A stretch of 64,000 nt of DNA from Euleptes europaea (GCF_029931775.1 NC_079325.1:39286673-39350672); one strand, 5' to 3'. Counted from the stretch's first letter, positions 1 to 10,930 are shown. Numbers and translations are program-made. The notes: generated by a model from the sequence alone, not told the origin.

Positions 1-326
1 TGCAGAGCTGACTAAGGATTCTGAGAGCTGCTGCTCTCCCTGCAAGCAGCCCTGTAAGAGACGTTGGAGGGTTAAACCAACCCCTTGAGGGACCTGCGTT
101 TCCACAAGGGCAGGGTTGCTTGGGAAATAGGCTCTGATGCATACACATTGCTCCCTCCCATTGCCCTCATGGTGATTCGTGACTTTGCAGATGTATGATG
201 TTTCTGAGCAGCGCTGTTCTTTGCCTAGGAAGGTGGTGGTGCTTGCAATGACCAGTGGTCTAAACACCGTTCTTACAGGGTGTGTTGAAGCTAAGTAGGG
301 CTCAGAAGGCTTCTTAACTAGCTTAA

Positions 327-905
327 TAAAACAGAAGTCTAGTGGCACCTTGAAGACTAAAGGTAAAGGTCCCCTGTGCAAGCACCGGGTCATTCCTGAC
401 CCATGGGGTGACGTCACATCCTGACGTAACCAAGGCAGACTTTGTTTTGCGGGGTGGTTTGCCAGCGCCTTCCCCAGTCATCTTCCCTTTACCCCCAGCA
501 AGCTGGGTACTCATTTTACCGACCTCAGAAGGATGGAAGGCTGAGTCGACCTTGAGCCGACTACCTGAAACCGACTTCCATCGGGATCGAACTCAGGTCG
601 TGAGCAGAGCTTGGACTGCAGTACTGCAGCTTACCACTCTGCGCCACAGGGGCTCCTGACCTTAAAGACTAGCAACATTTATTTCAGCATGAGCTTTCGT
701 GAGACAGAGCTTGCTTGCTTCGGAACCGTGAAGGGGAGATCGTACTGGGGAGATTCTTATGGGGGAAATTACAACATGGTCTTCCCTTTGCATATCTGAA
801 GAAGTGAGCTCTGACTCATAAAAGCTCGTATCGAAATAAATGTTAGTTTTAAGGTACCGCTGGGCTTTTGTTGTTGTTGTTAACAACAGACTAACATGGC
901 TTCCC
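327..905. repeat. Penelope-like palindromic repeat split by a SINE
   Basis: Two opposed copies of a unit with the tail motif GTTAGT(C/T)TTAAGGT run 327-359 plus 659-730 (minus) and about 796-905 (plus). Each includes a worn hammerhead-like core, at 796-824 CTGAAGA, hairpin, then AAAA in place of GAAA. The left arm is interrupted by the SINE at 360-658. Assignment to Penelope-like elements is by resemblance and by the ribozyme-like motif. Confidence 0.55.
360..658 (-). repeat. tRNA-derived SINE (family B)
   Basis: On the minus strand it starts AGGAGCCCCTGTGGCGCAGA with a tRNA A-box-like GTGGCGCAGAGTGG and a B-box-like GAGTTCGATCC, and ends near GGTCAGGAATGACCCGGTG. It is flanked by a 13-bp target duplication, 347-359 and 659-671, with one mismatch. 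The same family recurs at 55447 and 61095. Confidence 0.8.
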
Positions 906-920
906 CTCTGCAATACTCAT

Positions 921-1127
921 AAGAAAAAGAAGAGCTGGATTTTATAGCCCACTTTTTTCTACCTTAAGGAGTCTCAAAGTGGCTTACAATCCCTTTCCTC
1001 TCCCCACATCAGGCGCCTTGTGAGGTAGGTGGGGCTGAGAGAGTTCGGAGAGAACTGTGGGGAGAACTGTGGGGAATCGAACCCGGTTCTCCAAATCAGA
1101 GTCTGTCGCTGTTAACCGCAACACCAC
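921..1127 (-). repeat. tRNA-derived SINE (family A), 3' part, split by a LINE
   Basis: Minus-strand copy of the commonest SINE here; consensus on its own strand is GCCAGCGTGGTGTAGTGGTT for the head, then a promoter box GGTTTGATTCCC, then GGTGACCTTGGGC, and a (TTC)n tail. The copy is broken by the LINE at 1128-2163; its head continues at 2164-2182. Confidence 0.8.
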
Positions 1128-2163
1128 AGCGAGAGTAGCGAGAATGTCACACATTCTATTATACTGTGAAATTTATGCGGAATTTAGAAGATCTACAATT
1201 GATCCTTGGTTACAACGATTTGGTCATTTGCATCAATCTATAATTGAAGAAAGCTCAATTATCCCATTTTTGCTTGAAGATAAAAACTCCACTATTTCCT
1301 ACAATGTAGCTAAATTTTGCTGGAAGGCCATTACTAAAAGCAATGTTCAAAATAAAAAGAGTTATATTATTAGTGATTCATCAGATGATGAGTGACGGGT
1401 GACGTAATGTTCAATGTGCAATGTATAATGTGCAAGGTTTATTTGGTACTTTATTATGCTGATAATGTATTTAATCAGTTTATTTTAAACCATGTTATTT
1501 TACTTTTCATTTTTTCTTTTTTCTTTTCTTTTTAATTAATGTTTTTCACACTACATACTACACAATAAACATGCAACATGTTCAGTACCACCTTTACATA
1601 CAATACATTCAGTACCACATTTACTACCTACCATAATACAAACGTAACCACTAACAGTGCACTAAAATATAACCATACATACTATGTGTGTGTAAAGTGC
1701 TGTCAAGTTGCAGCTGACTTATGGCGACCCCTTTATGGGGTTTTCAAGGCAAGATACTAACAGAGGTGGTTTTCCAGTGCCTTCCTCTGCACAGCAACCC
1801 TGGTATTCCTTGGTGGTCTCCCATCCAAATACTAACCAGGACTGACCCTGCTTAGCTTCTGAGATCTGATGAGATCAGGCTAGCCTGGGCCATCCAGGCC
1901 AGGGCCATACATACTATACCAGGGGATAATTTCATTATGAACTCATCTAACATAAAAAACTAATATACTGATCATTACTAACAGCCTTATGATAATTATA
2001 GTATTATTATAATCATAATATTATGCTCTACCTTTTTCACATATTCAACACCCTTGTACCTCAATAATTTTTACCATATTATATTTAATTAATGTTATAT
2101 AGGTACCTGTATTGCTTTGTTATTTTATGCTGGCCAATGGCCGTAACAATAAATTACAAACCA
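1128..2163 (+). mobile_element. 3' end of an R4/Dong-like (or RTE-like) LINE
   Basis: Reads MSHILLYCEIYAEFRRSTID and on to NVAKFCWKAI, stopping at TGA 1393-1395; the HILLYC...VAKF pattern is the C-terminus of a LINE family that recurs at 14420, 38620 and 49820. The 3' UTR ends GGCCGTAACAATAAATTACA. A 9-bp duplication CAACACCAC flanks it (1119-1127 and 2164-2172). Clade assignment is by resemblance only. Confidence 0.65.
1686..1904 (-). repeat. 5S-Sauria SINE
   Basis: Minus-strand copy: 5S rRNA-like head (GATCTCAGAAGCTAAGCAGG type, here rearranged by mutation) and a Bov-B-like tail ending GTGCTGTCAAGTTGCAGCTG on the plus strand. Perfect 13-bp target duplication CCATACATACTAT at 1673-1685 and 1905-1917. 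It sits in the 3' UTR of the LINE above. Confidence 0.88.
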
Positions 2164-2182
2164 CAACACCACGCTGGCTCCT
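2164..2182 (-). repeat. Head of the split family A SINE
   Basis: CAACACCACGCTGGCTCCTC is the 5' end (minus strand) of the SINE whose body lies at 921-1127. Confidence 0.7.
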
Positions 2183-2194
2183 CAGCTTAACAGA

Positions 2195-2390
2195 TTTTCA
2201 GAAGTCCCATGTGGTTCAGAGTGTCAGACCAGGATATGGGTTTAAATCCCACTTGGCCATGAAGCTCAGTGGGTGACCTTGGGCCAATCGCTCACTCTCA
2301 GTGTAACTGACCTCGCAAGGCTGTTGTGAGGGGAGTACAATGGATGCCTCCCTGTTCTTTTTAGAGGAAGAGCAGGATCAAAATACATAG
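2195..2390 (+). repeat. tRNA-derived SINE with MIR-like core
   Basis: B-box-like GGGTTTAAATCCC near 2240, followed by GGTGACCTTGGGCCAATC and a CTGTTGTGAGGGGAGTA block typical of this SINE type. Diverged. Confidence 0.55.
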
Positions 2391-3290
2391 TTGGATGCAG
2401 CATCATAAGAATGGGGGGGAATCTTGGTTGTTTTTTTATATGATGAAACAGCTGCAGGGAGAAAATAGATCTGAGTTGCACAGGCCTGAAACAGCTATTA
2501 AAATACTTAACAGTCTGGACTTGTAATTAACTAACTAGGGCTATTTGGGCTGCCTTATTCCCTGCAGCTCCAGTCAGGTTACAGTGGGCATGCATTACCT
2601 TTAACTCTTATGATGAGATGCATTTATTTCCTGCCTTTCTTGAGCCACAGCATAGGCTGCTGGAAAAAAAAAATTTTTTTTTAAAGGATTTGTTTTAAAA
2701 AAAGATGCACCTGGGCTTGGGAGATCTGGATTCAGGTGCCCCTTTCCACTTGCAGATAAAAAAATTGCACAAAGGGAACACCTGGATCCCTCCCACCGCC
2801 CCCACCGCCCAGGTACAGACTTGAGCCTGTCAGGAGATGTGGTTTTGAGGAGGGCCTCGCGGAATGAATTCCAGGGGGCAAGTCTTAGGCATCGCCACAT
2901 TCTGTGGGGAACAAAAGCCAACCCACTTGTGCTAATTAAACCACTCTGCTTTTAATGGTTATAAATTCCCTCGTCATGCATCTCTGAATAGAAGTAATTG
3001 AGCTGGCTCGGAGAATGGTGTGTAGCTGGCCAAAGCGCTTCCACAGGCCAAAGCATTTCCACTTGATGCTATTTGGCTGCTTGTTGGCCGTAATGGGTTG
3101 GGGAATGGGGCGAGAGGAAAGGGAGAGAGATGCTTGGTCCTGAGAAGCCATTGCTAGTTCTCTCAGCTCACTAGAACATCCAGCGCTTGACAATGTAGAG
3201 GCCTTCCCAGACTATGAAATAACTCCTCCCTACCCCCAAATTATCCATGGTACCACACAGGCTCTGGTTCTCATCCTGTTATAGCGAGAA
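2391..3290. other. PNPLA7 intron, nothing recognised
   Basis: Contains A- and T-runs around 2660-2700 and otherwise unremarkable sequence. No exon, RNA or repeat family recognised. Confidence 0.5.
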
Positions 3291-3317
3291 ACATGAGACT
3301 CCTTTCCTCAAGGAGCT

Positions 3318-3450
3318 TGGCTCATGAGGCTTTATTGCCTTATATCCTCACAACAACCCTGTGAGGTAGGCTTGGCACAGAGCAGTTGGCCCAAGGTCAC
3401 TCACTGAGCTTCACAGCCGTGTGTGTGTGGATTTGAACTTGGGTTCCACC
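3318..3450 (-). repeat. tRNA-derived/MIR-like SINE fragment
   Basis: Contains ACAACCCTGTGAGGTAGG, CCAAGGTCACTCA and GGATTTGAACTTGGGTTCC, the reverse of the usual core and B box of such SINEs. Confidence 0.6.
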
Positions 3451-3527
3451 GCTGTATTCTTTCATCCCCAGGTAACATGGCGGAGGGGGGCGGGCTGAAG
3501 ATTAGAATAGCTTTGTTGCTGCTTTTA

Positions 3528-3736
3528 AACTGGATTGGTTTCCCCACTCCTACATACGAAGCCAGCTGGGTGACCTTGAGCAAGTTACAGCTCTGTTAGA
3601 GCTCTCTCAGCCCCACCTACCTCACAGGGTGTCTGTTGTGGGGAGGGGAAGGGAAGGTGATTATAAACCGGTTTGAGTTCCCTTGAGTGGTAGAGAAAGT
3701 CGGCATATAAAAAACAACTCTTCTTCTTCTTTTTAT
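3528..3736 (+). repeat. Family A SINE, 5' truncated
   Basis: Starts within the body at GGATTGGTTTCCCCACTCC and ends in TCTTCTTCTTCTTT at 3736, only 42 bp before the PNPLA7 exon at 3779. Confidence 0.85.
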
Positions 3737-3778
3737 CTGTCAGTGAGAGACCAGTCTCCTTTCTGTTTTTCACCATAG

Positions 3779-3895
3779 GCTGCCTCTGGAGGTACGTCCG
3801 GGCCAGCATGTCCCTCTCTGGTTACTTGCCCCCTCTTTGTGATCCAAAAGACGGGCATCTCCTGATGGACGGGGGTTATATCAACAATCTTCCAG
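3779..3895 (+). CDS. PNPLA7: PNPLA7 coding exon with catalytic Asp motif
   Basis: First of seven PNPLA7 exons visible here. PNPLA7 is a lysophospholipase of the NTE (neuropathy target esterase) family that acts at the ER and lipid droplet membrane, using a Ser-Asp dyad in a patatin domain. The exon begins after a CATAG acceptor with two bases of a split Gly codon and reads [20 protein letters not shown] and then [16 protein letters not shown]. The Asp codon at 3868-3870 starts the DGG motif, which in this family holds the catalytic aspartate; the GxSxG serine exon lies upstream of the window. It ends at a GTACT donor in phase 1. PNPLA6 is nearly identical here, so the paralogue call rests on later exons and the NSMF neighbour. 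Confidence 0.95.
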
Positions 3896-4225
3896 GTACT
3901 GTTGCTACCAGCCATTTGCCCTGCCGTTTTGCTCCCGGTTGATGGGTGGATTTTGTTTCTGGCCCAGTACTCGCTTTATGTTGCCTTCCCAAATGACCCG
4001 GAGTCCATTCCATGCCGAGGCCGTGGCGCAAGGTCTTGGGAGAGGGGGGCAGGGAGAAGAAGGACCAGACCTGCACAAAGGGTGAGGTTTTATATGGTTG
4101 AAATAGAATAAATTGACATTTGCTAGGCAGAGGGCTTAGTGCTTCTTCTCTATTCCAATCTTGTTGACGAATAGCCCCTAGACTCTTTTTGTGAATGTGA
4201 GGGGGTCCCTCCATAAAGGTTTTTT

Positions 4226-4425
4226 TTTGTTTTTTTTTGCCGTCAAGTCACATCTGACTTATGACAACCCCTGGTGGGGTTTTCAAGGCAAGAGGCGTTC
4301 GGAGGTGGTTTGCCATGGCCCGCTTCCGCGTCACACCCCTGGTATTCCTTGGAAGTCCCCCATCCAAATACTTGCCAAATACTTGCCTGCTTAGCTTCTG
4401 AGGTCAGGGCATAAGGGGCTTGGTG
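4226..4425 (-). repeat. 5S-Sauria-type SINE, diverged
   Basis: Bov-B-like tail (GCCGTCAAGTCACATCTGAC) followed by ATTCCTTGGAAGTCCCCCAT and GCTTAGCTTCTGAGGTC in 5S order, minus strand; the head is incomplete. Confidence 0.7.
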
Positions 4426-4499
4426 TTATGTAGAAGCTGTCCATTTATCTGCTGTAGAGAAGGGAAGACTGTGGTGAAGAGAAGCACTGCCTGCTTGTT

Positions 4500-4680
4500 T
4501 GAACATATGTAGCTTATTGAATCAGACCTACTGGTCCACATAGCTCAATGCCATTTTACTCTGCCTGGAGGCATCTCTTCCTCTTTTTGTCTTAAATGCC
4601 AGGGATTCAACCTGGGGCCTTTTGACATGTGAGGCAAATGCTGTATCACTGAACCATGGATGATTCTCATGTGGCTGCAT
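4500..4680 (-). repeat. tRNA-Ala-like SINE (family C), old copy
   Basis: Minus-strand remnant: CCAGGGATTCAACCTGGGGCC is the B-box region and ATGCTGTATCACTGAACCATGG the A-box region of the family C head. Confidence 0.6.
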
Positions 4681-5224
4681 CATAGGCTCTTGTACCATGC
4701 ACTTGGGGCCTCATGCCACTTCCTTCCCATTTAAGCTTCCAGGGTCCTGATTAATGGCATGCCCTGTGCCCTTTGCTGAGATTATTGGGGTGGGATGCAG
4801 GGGCTGAGACACATCCACCACTATTCACCACCATCCCTCTTCTAAGGAAGCAAGCTCTCAGCCAGGGGCATCATTTGAGTGTGGGGGGGTCATCTTTCCC
4901 CCCTCCCATTTCACCTAACGTGACTATTGTCCTTTTTGCAAACTCACTGGTTCTTTGCACTGAATTATTGTTTATGATGCCCCAGAAGTTTTCAAGCTCT
5001 TGATCTTTGGGAATATTTTTCCACATTGACTTGGCTGCTATGGACCTCCTGTGCATTATGAGATATTCTGGAACGCATACAGGGCTTTGGTTAGGACCAT
5101 TGGACCACATGATTGCTTGATGTGAGTTGAGAATGTAGTTTAAACATGCCCAACATCTCTATTCTGATTGCCCAGCCCAAGGAAAGATGAAAGCTGCCAT
5201 TCAAGGAAGGATCCCTTTGAGAGG

Positions 5225-5445
5225 TGATTCAGTGTGTGGTTCAGTGCTAGAGCACCCTTTTTGCATTCAGAAGGTGCCAGGTTCAGTTTTTGGTATCTAC
5301 AATTAAAGGATCTTAGGTAATGAATGTTAAGGAAAACATTTTCTGTGTTGGAAATCCTGGAGAGCTGCTGTCAGTTGGAGAAGACAAATACTGGGCTGGA
5401 TGGATCAGTGGTCTGAGAGTATAAGGCAGCTTCATATCTTCTTCT
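5225..5445 (+). repeat. tRNA-Ala-like SINE (family C), old copy
   Basis: Head TGGTTCAGTGCTAGAGC, GCATTCAGAAGGTGCCAGG and tail GGTCTGAGAGTATAAGGCAG in family C order. Confidence 0.65.
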
Positions 5446-5449
5446 GAGG

Positions 5450-6070
5450 AACCATAGACTTCCCTGGAACATAGTTGGGGTACTCTTATAAACAGATGGG
5501 CTGACGTATTAGCTGGGCATACTTTGCTATGTTCCCCTTATGCGGATAATATTGCTGTAGTTAAGGGGAATCATTAAATGTCTGCAGCAAATGTTCTGAA
5601 AAATGTGCAGCTTTTAAAAGCGTTTAATCTTGAATGTATCCCACAGCACTCCTTTACACCTTGCTTTCCTCCTCCCTTCCCCCCCCCCCCGCACTGGTGT
5701 ATGAAATGGCCCTTTGTCACAGTTGCCTTTCACGTTCCTCTTGCCTTCTCACCCTCGCCTCCCTAAGGGACCCTGAGTCACTGCTCTTCTGTGAAAAGCC
5801 TTTCTGTTGAAGAGATGCTTTTCATGTTTGGGTTTAAAAGCAACTTCTGGGAACAGAGAAGGGGATGTAGATTACCCTAATCCTGCTTAGAGCAAACAAA
5901 TTTGTGCGTGAGCATTTGAAGGTAAAATGACCCTCTTGGCATTGCGCCCGCAGATGTCTGGCCTGGAAGAAATAGGGTAGAGATGTTGCCAAACAATTGC
6001 CGACAAGTAAGTACCACAGACCTGTCATGGCGGGGAGAGTAGCAGGAAATGACTCTCTCTTGTCATCTCA
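5450..6070. other. PNPLA7 intron, nothing recognised
   Basis: A short C-run near 5681 and otherwise no repeat or gene recognised. Confidence 0.45.
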
Positions 6071-6074
6071 ACAG

Positions 6075-6223
6075 CGGACGTCGCAAGGTCCATGGGTGCA
6101 AAAGTGGTTATTGCCATCGACGTGGGGAGTAGGGACGAGACGAACCTCACCAATTATGGCGATGCCCTCTCTGGCTGGTGGCTGCTGTGGAAGCGGTGGA
6201 ACCCCTTGGTGGACAAAGTGAAG
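6075..6223 (+). CDS. PNPLA7: PNPLA7 coding exon, patatin domain
   Basis: Acceptor AACAG, donor GTATT; 149 bp, entering in phase 1 and leaving in phase 0. The product starts [19 protein letters not shown] and runs to [20 protein letters not shown]. This is the patatin-domain segment just after the DGG motif. The reading [12 protein letters not shown] fits PNPLA7 better than PNPLA6, which I recall as LSTYGDSLSGWW. Confidence 0.95.
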
Positions 6224-6536
6224 GTATTCACAGGGTTTCCAAAGATAGTTCATAATGACCACCAGCCTGGTTACCTGTGGCAAACACAGAATTGTTTCCA
6301 GGGGACCAGAATTTTTTTTTTTTTAAGTTTTGAAGCTGGAAAACAGACAATGCTCAGCATGCTCACAAAGCTACAATTCCCATATTTCTTTGCACAGGAG
6401 AGACAACAGCACCTCAGCTAAACCATTTTGTGTGAGTGGTGCAGTTGTGCTTTGATTTGGCATTGTGCAATCTTCTGTTTTTCTCACAAAAGCTAAAGAG
6501 GCCTTTGCAACAAATCTCTCTTTCCATATTTGGCAG

Positions 6537-6689
6537 GTGCCGAACATGGCCGAAATACAGACCCGACTTGCCTATGTGTGCTGCGTACGGCAGCTGGAGA
6601 TGGTCAAGAACAGTGACTACTGCGAGTACATCCGGCCACCTATTGACCGCTACGGCACCCTGGACTTTGGGAAGTTCAACGAAATCTGT
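6537..6689 (+). CDS. PNPLA7: PNPLA7 coding exon, end of patatin domain
   Basis: Acceptor TGGCAG, donor GTCAGT, 51 whole codons. Reads [20 protein letters not shown] and continues to [20 protein letters not shown] and FNEIC. The segment is strongly conserved across NTE-family proteins and closes the catalytic domain. Confidence 0.95.
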
Positions 6690-7179
6690 GTCAGTTGACA
6701 GAGAGAGTGTTGGGGACGGGGGAATATCTGATGGGGCAATGAGAGTGAAGGCATCAGGTGGGGTTATTGACTTGGAAGCCTCAAATTACACAAACTAAGA
6801 CACCGTCATCAGATGAAGATGATAAATCTCCGCTCAAAGGCTATGCCCTGGTCAGCAACTCATTTTTAACAGAGGCCTTACTTTCAATTGAACAAGGGTT
6901 TGAAGTACCAGCAGTGGTTGGCTTCTATTGACTCCCACCCACAAGTCAGAAAGCTCTTGGGCTTTCTCCGTGTTAGCAGAAACAGCAGCAGAATCATTGG
7001 CCTCCCCTTCTTATGTAGTCCAGCCACTTAGGAAAAGGGGCTGTCTCAGTGTCCCTCTGTTAAAGAGGATAACAGAGATTGTCTGTTATAGATTTTGCCG
7101 TTTATGCACCATCTTCTCCATCCTGCTATTTAGTAAAGGTTAAATTCTGCCAAGACCTCTACAACTGTTTGTATTTCAT
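6690..7179. other. PNPLA7 intron, nothing recognised
   Basis: No exon or repeat family recognised between the 6689 donor and the CR1 end. Confidence 0.4.
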
Positions 7180-7365
7180 GAGAGGGGTGGCTTTAAAAAG
7201 CCCTTGGCTAGCAGTGGAGAAAGTGGTTCTAGTGCATAATACAGGGGAGGGCAGTTGCCGTCATGCCTTGCTGGTGGGCTTCCCACAAGCATCTGATTGG
7301 CCAGTGTGGGAAACAGGATGCTGGGCTAGATGGATCCTTAGACTAATCCAGTGAGAATCTCTTTG
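7180..7365 (+). mobile_element. CR1 LINE 3' end, old
   Basis: GGGCTTCCCACAAGCATCTG, TTGGCCAGTGTGGGAAACAG and GATGCTGGGCTAGATGGATC are the CR1 3' UTR landmarks in order; diverged. Confidence 0.75.
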
Positions 7366-7600
7366 AGACTTTATGAACTTTGCCAGCAGAATCCAGTGTG
7401 TTTCCAGAAAGCCTGGCAGCCAGTCCTCCTTCAGGGGAATTGCTAGGGGTGCTCAAATGTTGTATACTTCAGCACAGCTATCACCCTGCTCAGCACTGAA
7501 GCCCAGAGAGAGAGAGAAGATCCCTGGCCATGATGGACTCCCCATTATTTGTCACTTGAATCTCTCATCTCATATTTTCTGAAGTGCTAGGTTGATTGAG

Positions 7601-7807
7601 CCCTGACCTGGATGGCCCAGGCTAGCCTGATCTCATCAGATCTCAGAAGCTAAGCAGGGTCAGCCCTGGTTAGTATTTGGATGGGGGACCACCAAGAAAT
7701 ACCAGGGTTGCTGTGCAGAGGAAGGCACTGGCAAACCACCTCTATTAGTCTCTTGCCATGAAAACCCCAAAAGGGGTCGCCATAAGTCGGCTGCGACTTG
7801 ACGGCAC

Positions 7808-7808
<1 letters not shown>
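7601..7808 (+). repeat. 5S-Sauria SINE
   Basis: 5S rRNA-like head (GATCTCAGAAGCTAAGCAGG, TTAGTATTTGGATGGGGGAC) joined to a Bov-B-like tail (GGGGTCGCCATAAGTCGGCT, GACTTGACGGCACTTTACAC). A long AC repeat follows directly. Confidence 0.92.

Positions 7809-7866
<58 letters not shown>
7808..7866 (+). repeat. (AC)n microsatellite
   Basis: About 29 AC units at the end of the SINE tail; it has grown from the ACACAC end of the Bov-B-like tail. Confidence 0.97.
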
Positions 7867-7870
<4 letters not shown>

Positions 7871-8451
7871 AGAGAGGTGGATTGAAGCCCTATATAAATA
7901 ATGTCTTCAGTGTCTCTTCTGACATAGTGTTGCTAGACTGGGCTCACCAGAAATAGAAAAGTGCTGTTGCTTAAAGGGCAACCTTAAGGTACCCCTGGGC
8001 CCATCTGGTGGCAATAGTGTATTGTGGACACGGCTAAATGAAGCGAAATAGACAATGTACTAATGGCAGCCAAGCTCCAGGGAAGCTCCTGCTTTCATTG
8101 CAAATATTAACACAACTTTCCAGCCCTTGTGGATGCAAATATATACTTGACAGTATGTGGGCAATGTCCTGGAGACTTTTCAAAAGACAGAGAGGTGGCT
8201 GAATAAGATTCGAGTGCTCTTCTCCCCTCCCTCAACTATAGCAGAGACAGGATAAATTATGCAAAATAAGAGGACCTGTGAACAGTTTTTCAGTTGGCCT
8301 GATTTATGCAGGTTGCAGAATTTGGATAGTCTGAGCACAGAAATCTAATTTGTGTATGTGAGAGTTACCTGAAGAGGATCGGCAGTCCTATAACTATGGG
8401 GAGAGGGAGACGTGTTCAGCCGTAATGACTGATGATTCAGTGTCCTTTCAG

Positions 8452-8562
8452 GAAGTGGGCTATCAGCATGGAAAGACGGTCTTTAACGTCTGGTGCAGGA
8501 GTGGTGTCCTGGACAAGATGCTGAAGGACAGGCAGGAGCTCTGTCAAACCAAGCCCTCGGCC
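8452..8562 (+). CDS. PNPLA7: PNPLA7 coding exon
   Basis: Acceptor TTTCAG, donor GTGAGT, 37 whole codons. Reads [20 protein letters not shown] followed by [17 protein letters not shown]. The [11 protein letters not shown] block is diagnostic of the NTE family; the variable [11 protein letters not shown] part is not expected to be well conserved. Confidence 0.94.
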
Positions 8563-8887
8563 GTGAGTATCTGTGTTGTCGGGGGGGGGGCAGGACAAGG
8601 CTCTCTGTTGTTGCTTTTTACAGTCTCCTGGGTGAGATAAATTTGCAAAAACGGGGACAGCAGGATCTTGTTTGCCAGATGGTGGCCTCTTGGCTAATGT
8701 AGACCCGCAGTGACTCTCTTCTGCTAGCCCTCCAGATGACTTCTTCAGTTGCATCTGTAGCCTTCTCTGCAACTCAGTGGTCGCAGGCGCTCCAGTCTGG
8801 GCAGTCACCTTCCCCCGATATGGTGCATAGAGGGAGCCGGCGCTGGAGGTCTGGAGGACGAGAGTCAATCTCCCTTCTGTGTCCCTA

Positions 8888-9206
8888 CCAGCATGGTGTA
8901 TTGGTTAAGAGTGGTGGTTTGCAGCGGTGGAGTCTGATCTGGAGAACCGGATTTGATTCCCCACTCCTCCACATGAGCGGTGGAAGCTAATCTGATGAAC
9001 TGAATCTGTTCCCCACTCCTACACACAAAGCTAGCTGGGTGACCTTGGGCGAGTTACAGCTCTGTTAGAGCTCTCTCAGCCCCACCTATCTCACAGGGTG
9101 TCTGTTGTGGGGAGGGGAAGGGAAGGTGATTGTAAGCCGGTTTGAGTCTTCCTTAACTGGTAAAGAAAAAGGGCATATAAAAACCAAGTCTTCTTTTTCT
9201 TCTTCT
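8888..9206 (+). repeat. Family A SINE, near full length
   Basis: CAGCATGGTGTATTGGTTAA head, GGATTTGATTCCCCACTCC box, GCTGGGTGACCTTGGGCGA body, and a (TTC)n tail near 9190-9206. Confidence 0.9.
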
Positions 9207-9427
9207 ACCTCCCCTTGCTGGCAGAGTTATTGATAAACCAATGGGAAGCAGTGTTGCAGCTGTCATCTTGTCCCCCACAACAAGTGGGACAGGACCAGGG
9301 TGAAGAGCAGCAAGAAAAATGAACTTCCAGAGGCTCTGATGATAACAGTTGTGGCTGAGTGGCCCAATACAGCAAGTTAGGACTGTCACCCTCCACATTG
9401 GCCTCACGTCCTGTTTTTTCCCCTTTT

Positions 9428-9701
9428 TTGTGCCGTCAAGTCAAGGCTGACTTATGGTGACCCCGTAGGGTTTTCAAAGCATGAGACCTTTGGAGGTGGT
9501 TTGCCTGCCTCTGCGTCACAACCCTCGTATTCCTTGGAGGTCTTCCATCCAAATGCTAGCCAGGGTTGGGGCTGAGAGTGTGTGACTGTCCCAAGGTCAC
9601 CCAGCAAGCTTCCATGACGTGAGTGGGTATTTGAACCTGGGTTCCCAGGTCCTAGTGCGATATCTTAACCACCACACCACTTAACCACTACGCTGGCTCT
9701 C
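9428..9701 (-). repeat. tRNA-headed Sauria SINE with Bov-B-like tail
   Basis: Minus strand: the Bov-B-like tail (GTGCCGTCAAGTCAAGGCTG, GGTGACCCCGTAGGGTTTTC) is joined to a tRNA-type head (GAACCTGGGTTCCCAGGTC, ACCACTACGCTGGCTCTC). Confidence 0.8.
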
Positions 9702-10136
9702 TCACTTCCTGTGGCCCTTGCTAATTTAGGAGATGTAGCTGAGTTGGAATTGCCCATACTCTGTCTCCCCAAACTCTGGAAGTCTCCAACATACTCAGAT
9801 CTGTGGGAGGAGATGTGAGGACAAGGAGAAGAAGTGCTTTATACCTTTCGTTTTGCTTGTTGTGGGAAAGCAGGGGAGGCAGCCATGCAAAATATCCCAA
9901 ATTGTTGGGGCTTGTGGTGATAGCCCTAAATAACGACTTCTCTATTCCTTTTTTCTCTGTGGTTCTTTGCTGGGAGGGTGAATATTCTTCTAAACAGTTT
10001 TTTAAATGTGGGCACGTTTCACTGTGGGCTGCATTTTCCAGCATGGGGTTGAGTTCTTGTGTTGAGGGGGGCGGGATGTAACCATGTGAAGCAGCCCTTG
10101 CAGTAACCACACAACTGTCATTGACTTCCCATCCAG

Positions 10137-10221
10137 ATTGTGTCGTGTCCCACAACCTCTTTCACAGACCTGGCAGAAATAGTATCCAGAATTGAGCCGG
10201 TCAAGGCTGCTGTGGTGGATG
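10137..10221 (+). CDS. PNPLA7: PNPLA7 coding exon
   Basis: Acceptor ATCCAG, donor GTGAGT, 85 bp, leaving in phase 1. Reads [20 protein letters not shown] then PVKAAVVD. The [13 protein letters not shown] block is shared by PNPLA6 and PNPLA7. Confidence 0.94.
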
Positions 10222-10269
10222 GTGAGTTTACCTTCTGTCGCAAGCTGCTAAAACTCTAGTCATCCATTT

Positions 10270-10930
10270 TGGTATGGTTCCTTTGGCAGCGTGGTGGTGG
10301 AGGTGAAAATGTGACCGAGATCAAGTTTAGGTGTCTGAAAGGTAGAAACGTCAACAGTTTAACAGTGTCCACTCATTGCTTCAGGAAACATTTTGGGAGA
10401 ACCAATTATGGTCATATACAATGCTTTAGGCTGAAGAAGCCTCTGGGTGAAACGTGCCAAACTACCTAGGATACACGTTCCTATATTTGTGCTCATTACT
10501 GGCTCACAGCTCCAGTGAAACCAACTTATGTAGTGTTGGACCTTTGCACTAACTTGAACAAGTTCAGTAGTGCTGCAAGACAGAGTTCCCGACATGACAA
10601 GGTGACCACGGATGAGTTTGTTGAAATGTCATCAGGAATTAAGCTGCTTCATACATCACAAGCTTTAGGTCATGGACTCTGAGAGAGGGGTGTGACTATT
10701 AGTGAATGAGCATTGTTGTCATTGTCACTTTTGTATCTTGTATTTGGTGTTAGTGTGTATGTAACGTTCCTCTTGACACTTAGCATTAGGGTTAGATTAG
10801 TCATTCTTGTCTGTGTTGTATGTTGATTGAATTATAGAATATATCAATTGCATTTTGAGCCACGTACTGTTCCTTATTTTTGAGTGTCTTCATTACAGCC
10901 TAGGGATATATTGTTTTGGTTGTCAGCCAA
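10270..10930 (+). mobile_element. Possible Penelope-like fragment with hammerhead-like core
   Basis: CTGAAGA at 10431-10437, a short hairpin GCC-TCTG-GGT, then GAAA at 10449-10452 and CGTG follow the core order seen in other repeats here. The rest has no recognised coding content. Boundaries are uncertain. Confidence 0.35.

Noticed and set aside
7601-7720. 5S rRNA gene
   Set aside because: The 5S-like part lacks its proper ends and is joined to a Bov-B-like tail; it is the head of a 5S-Sauria SINE.
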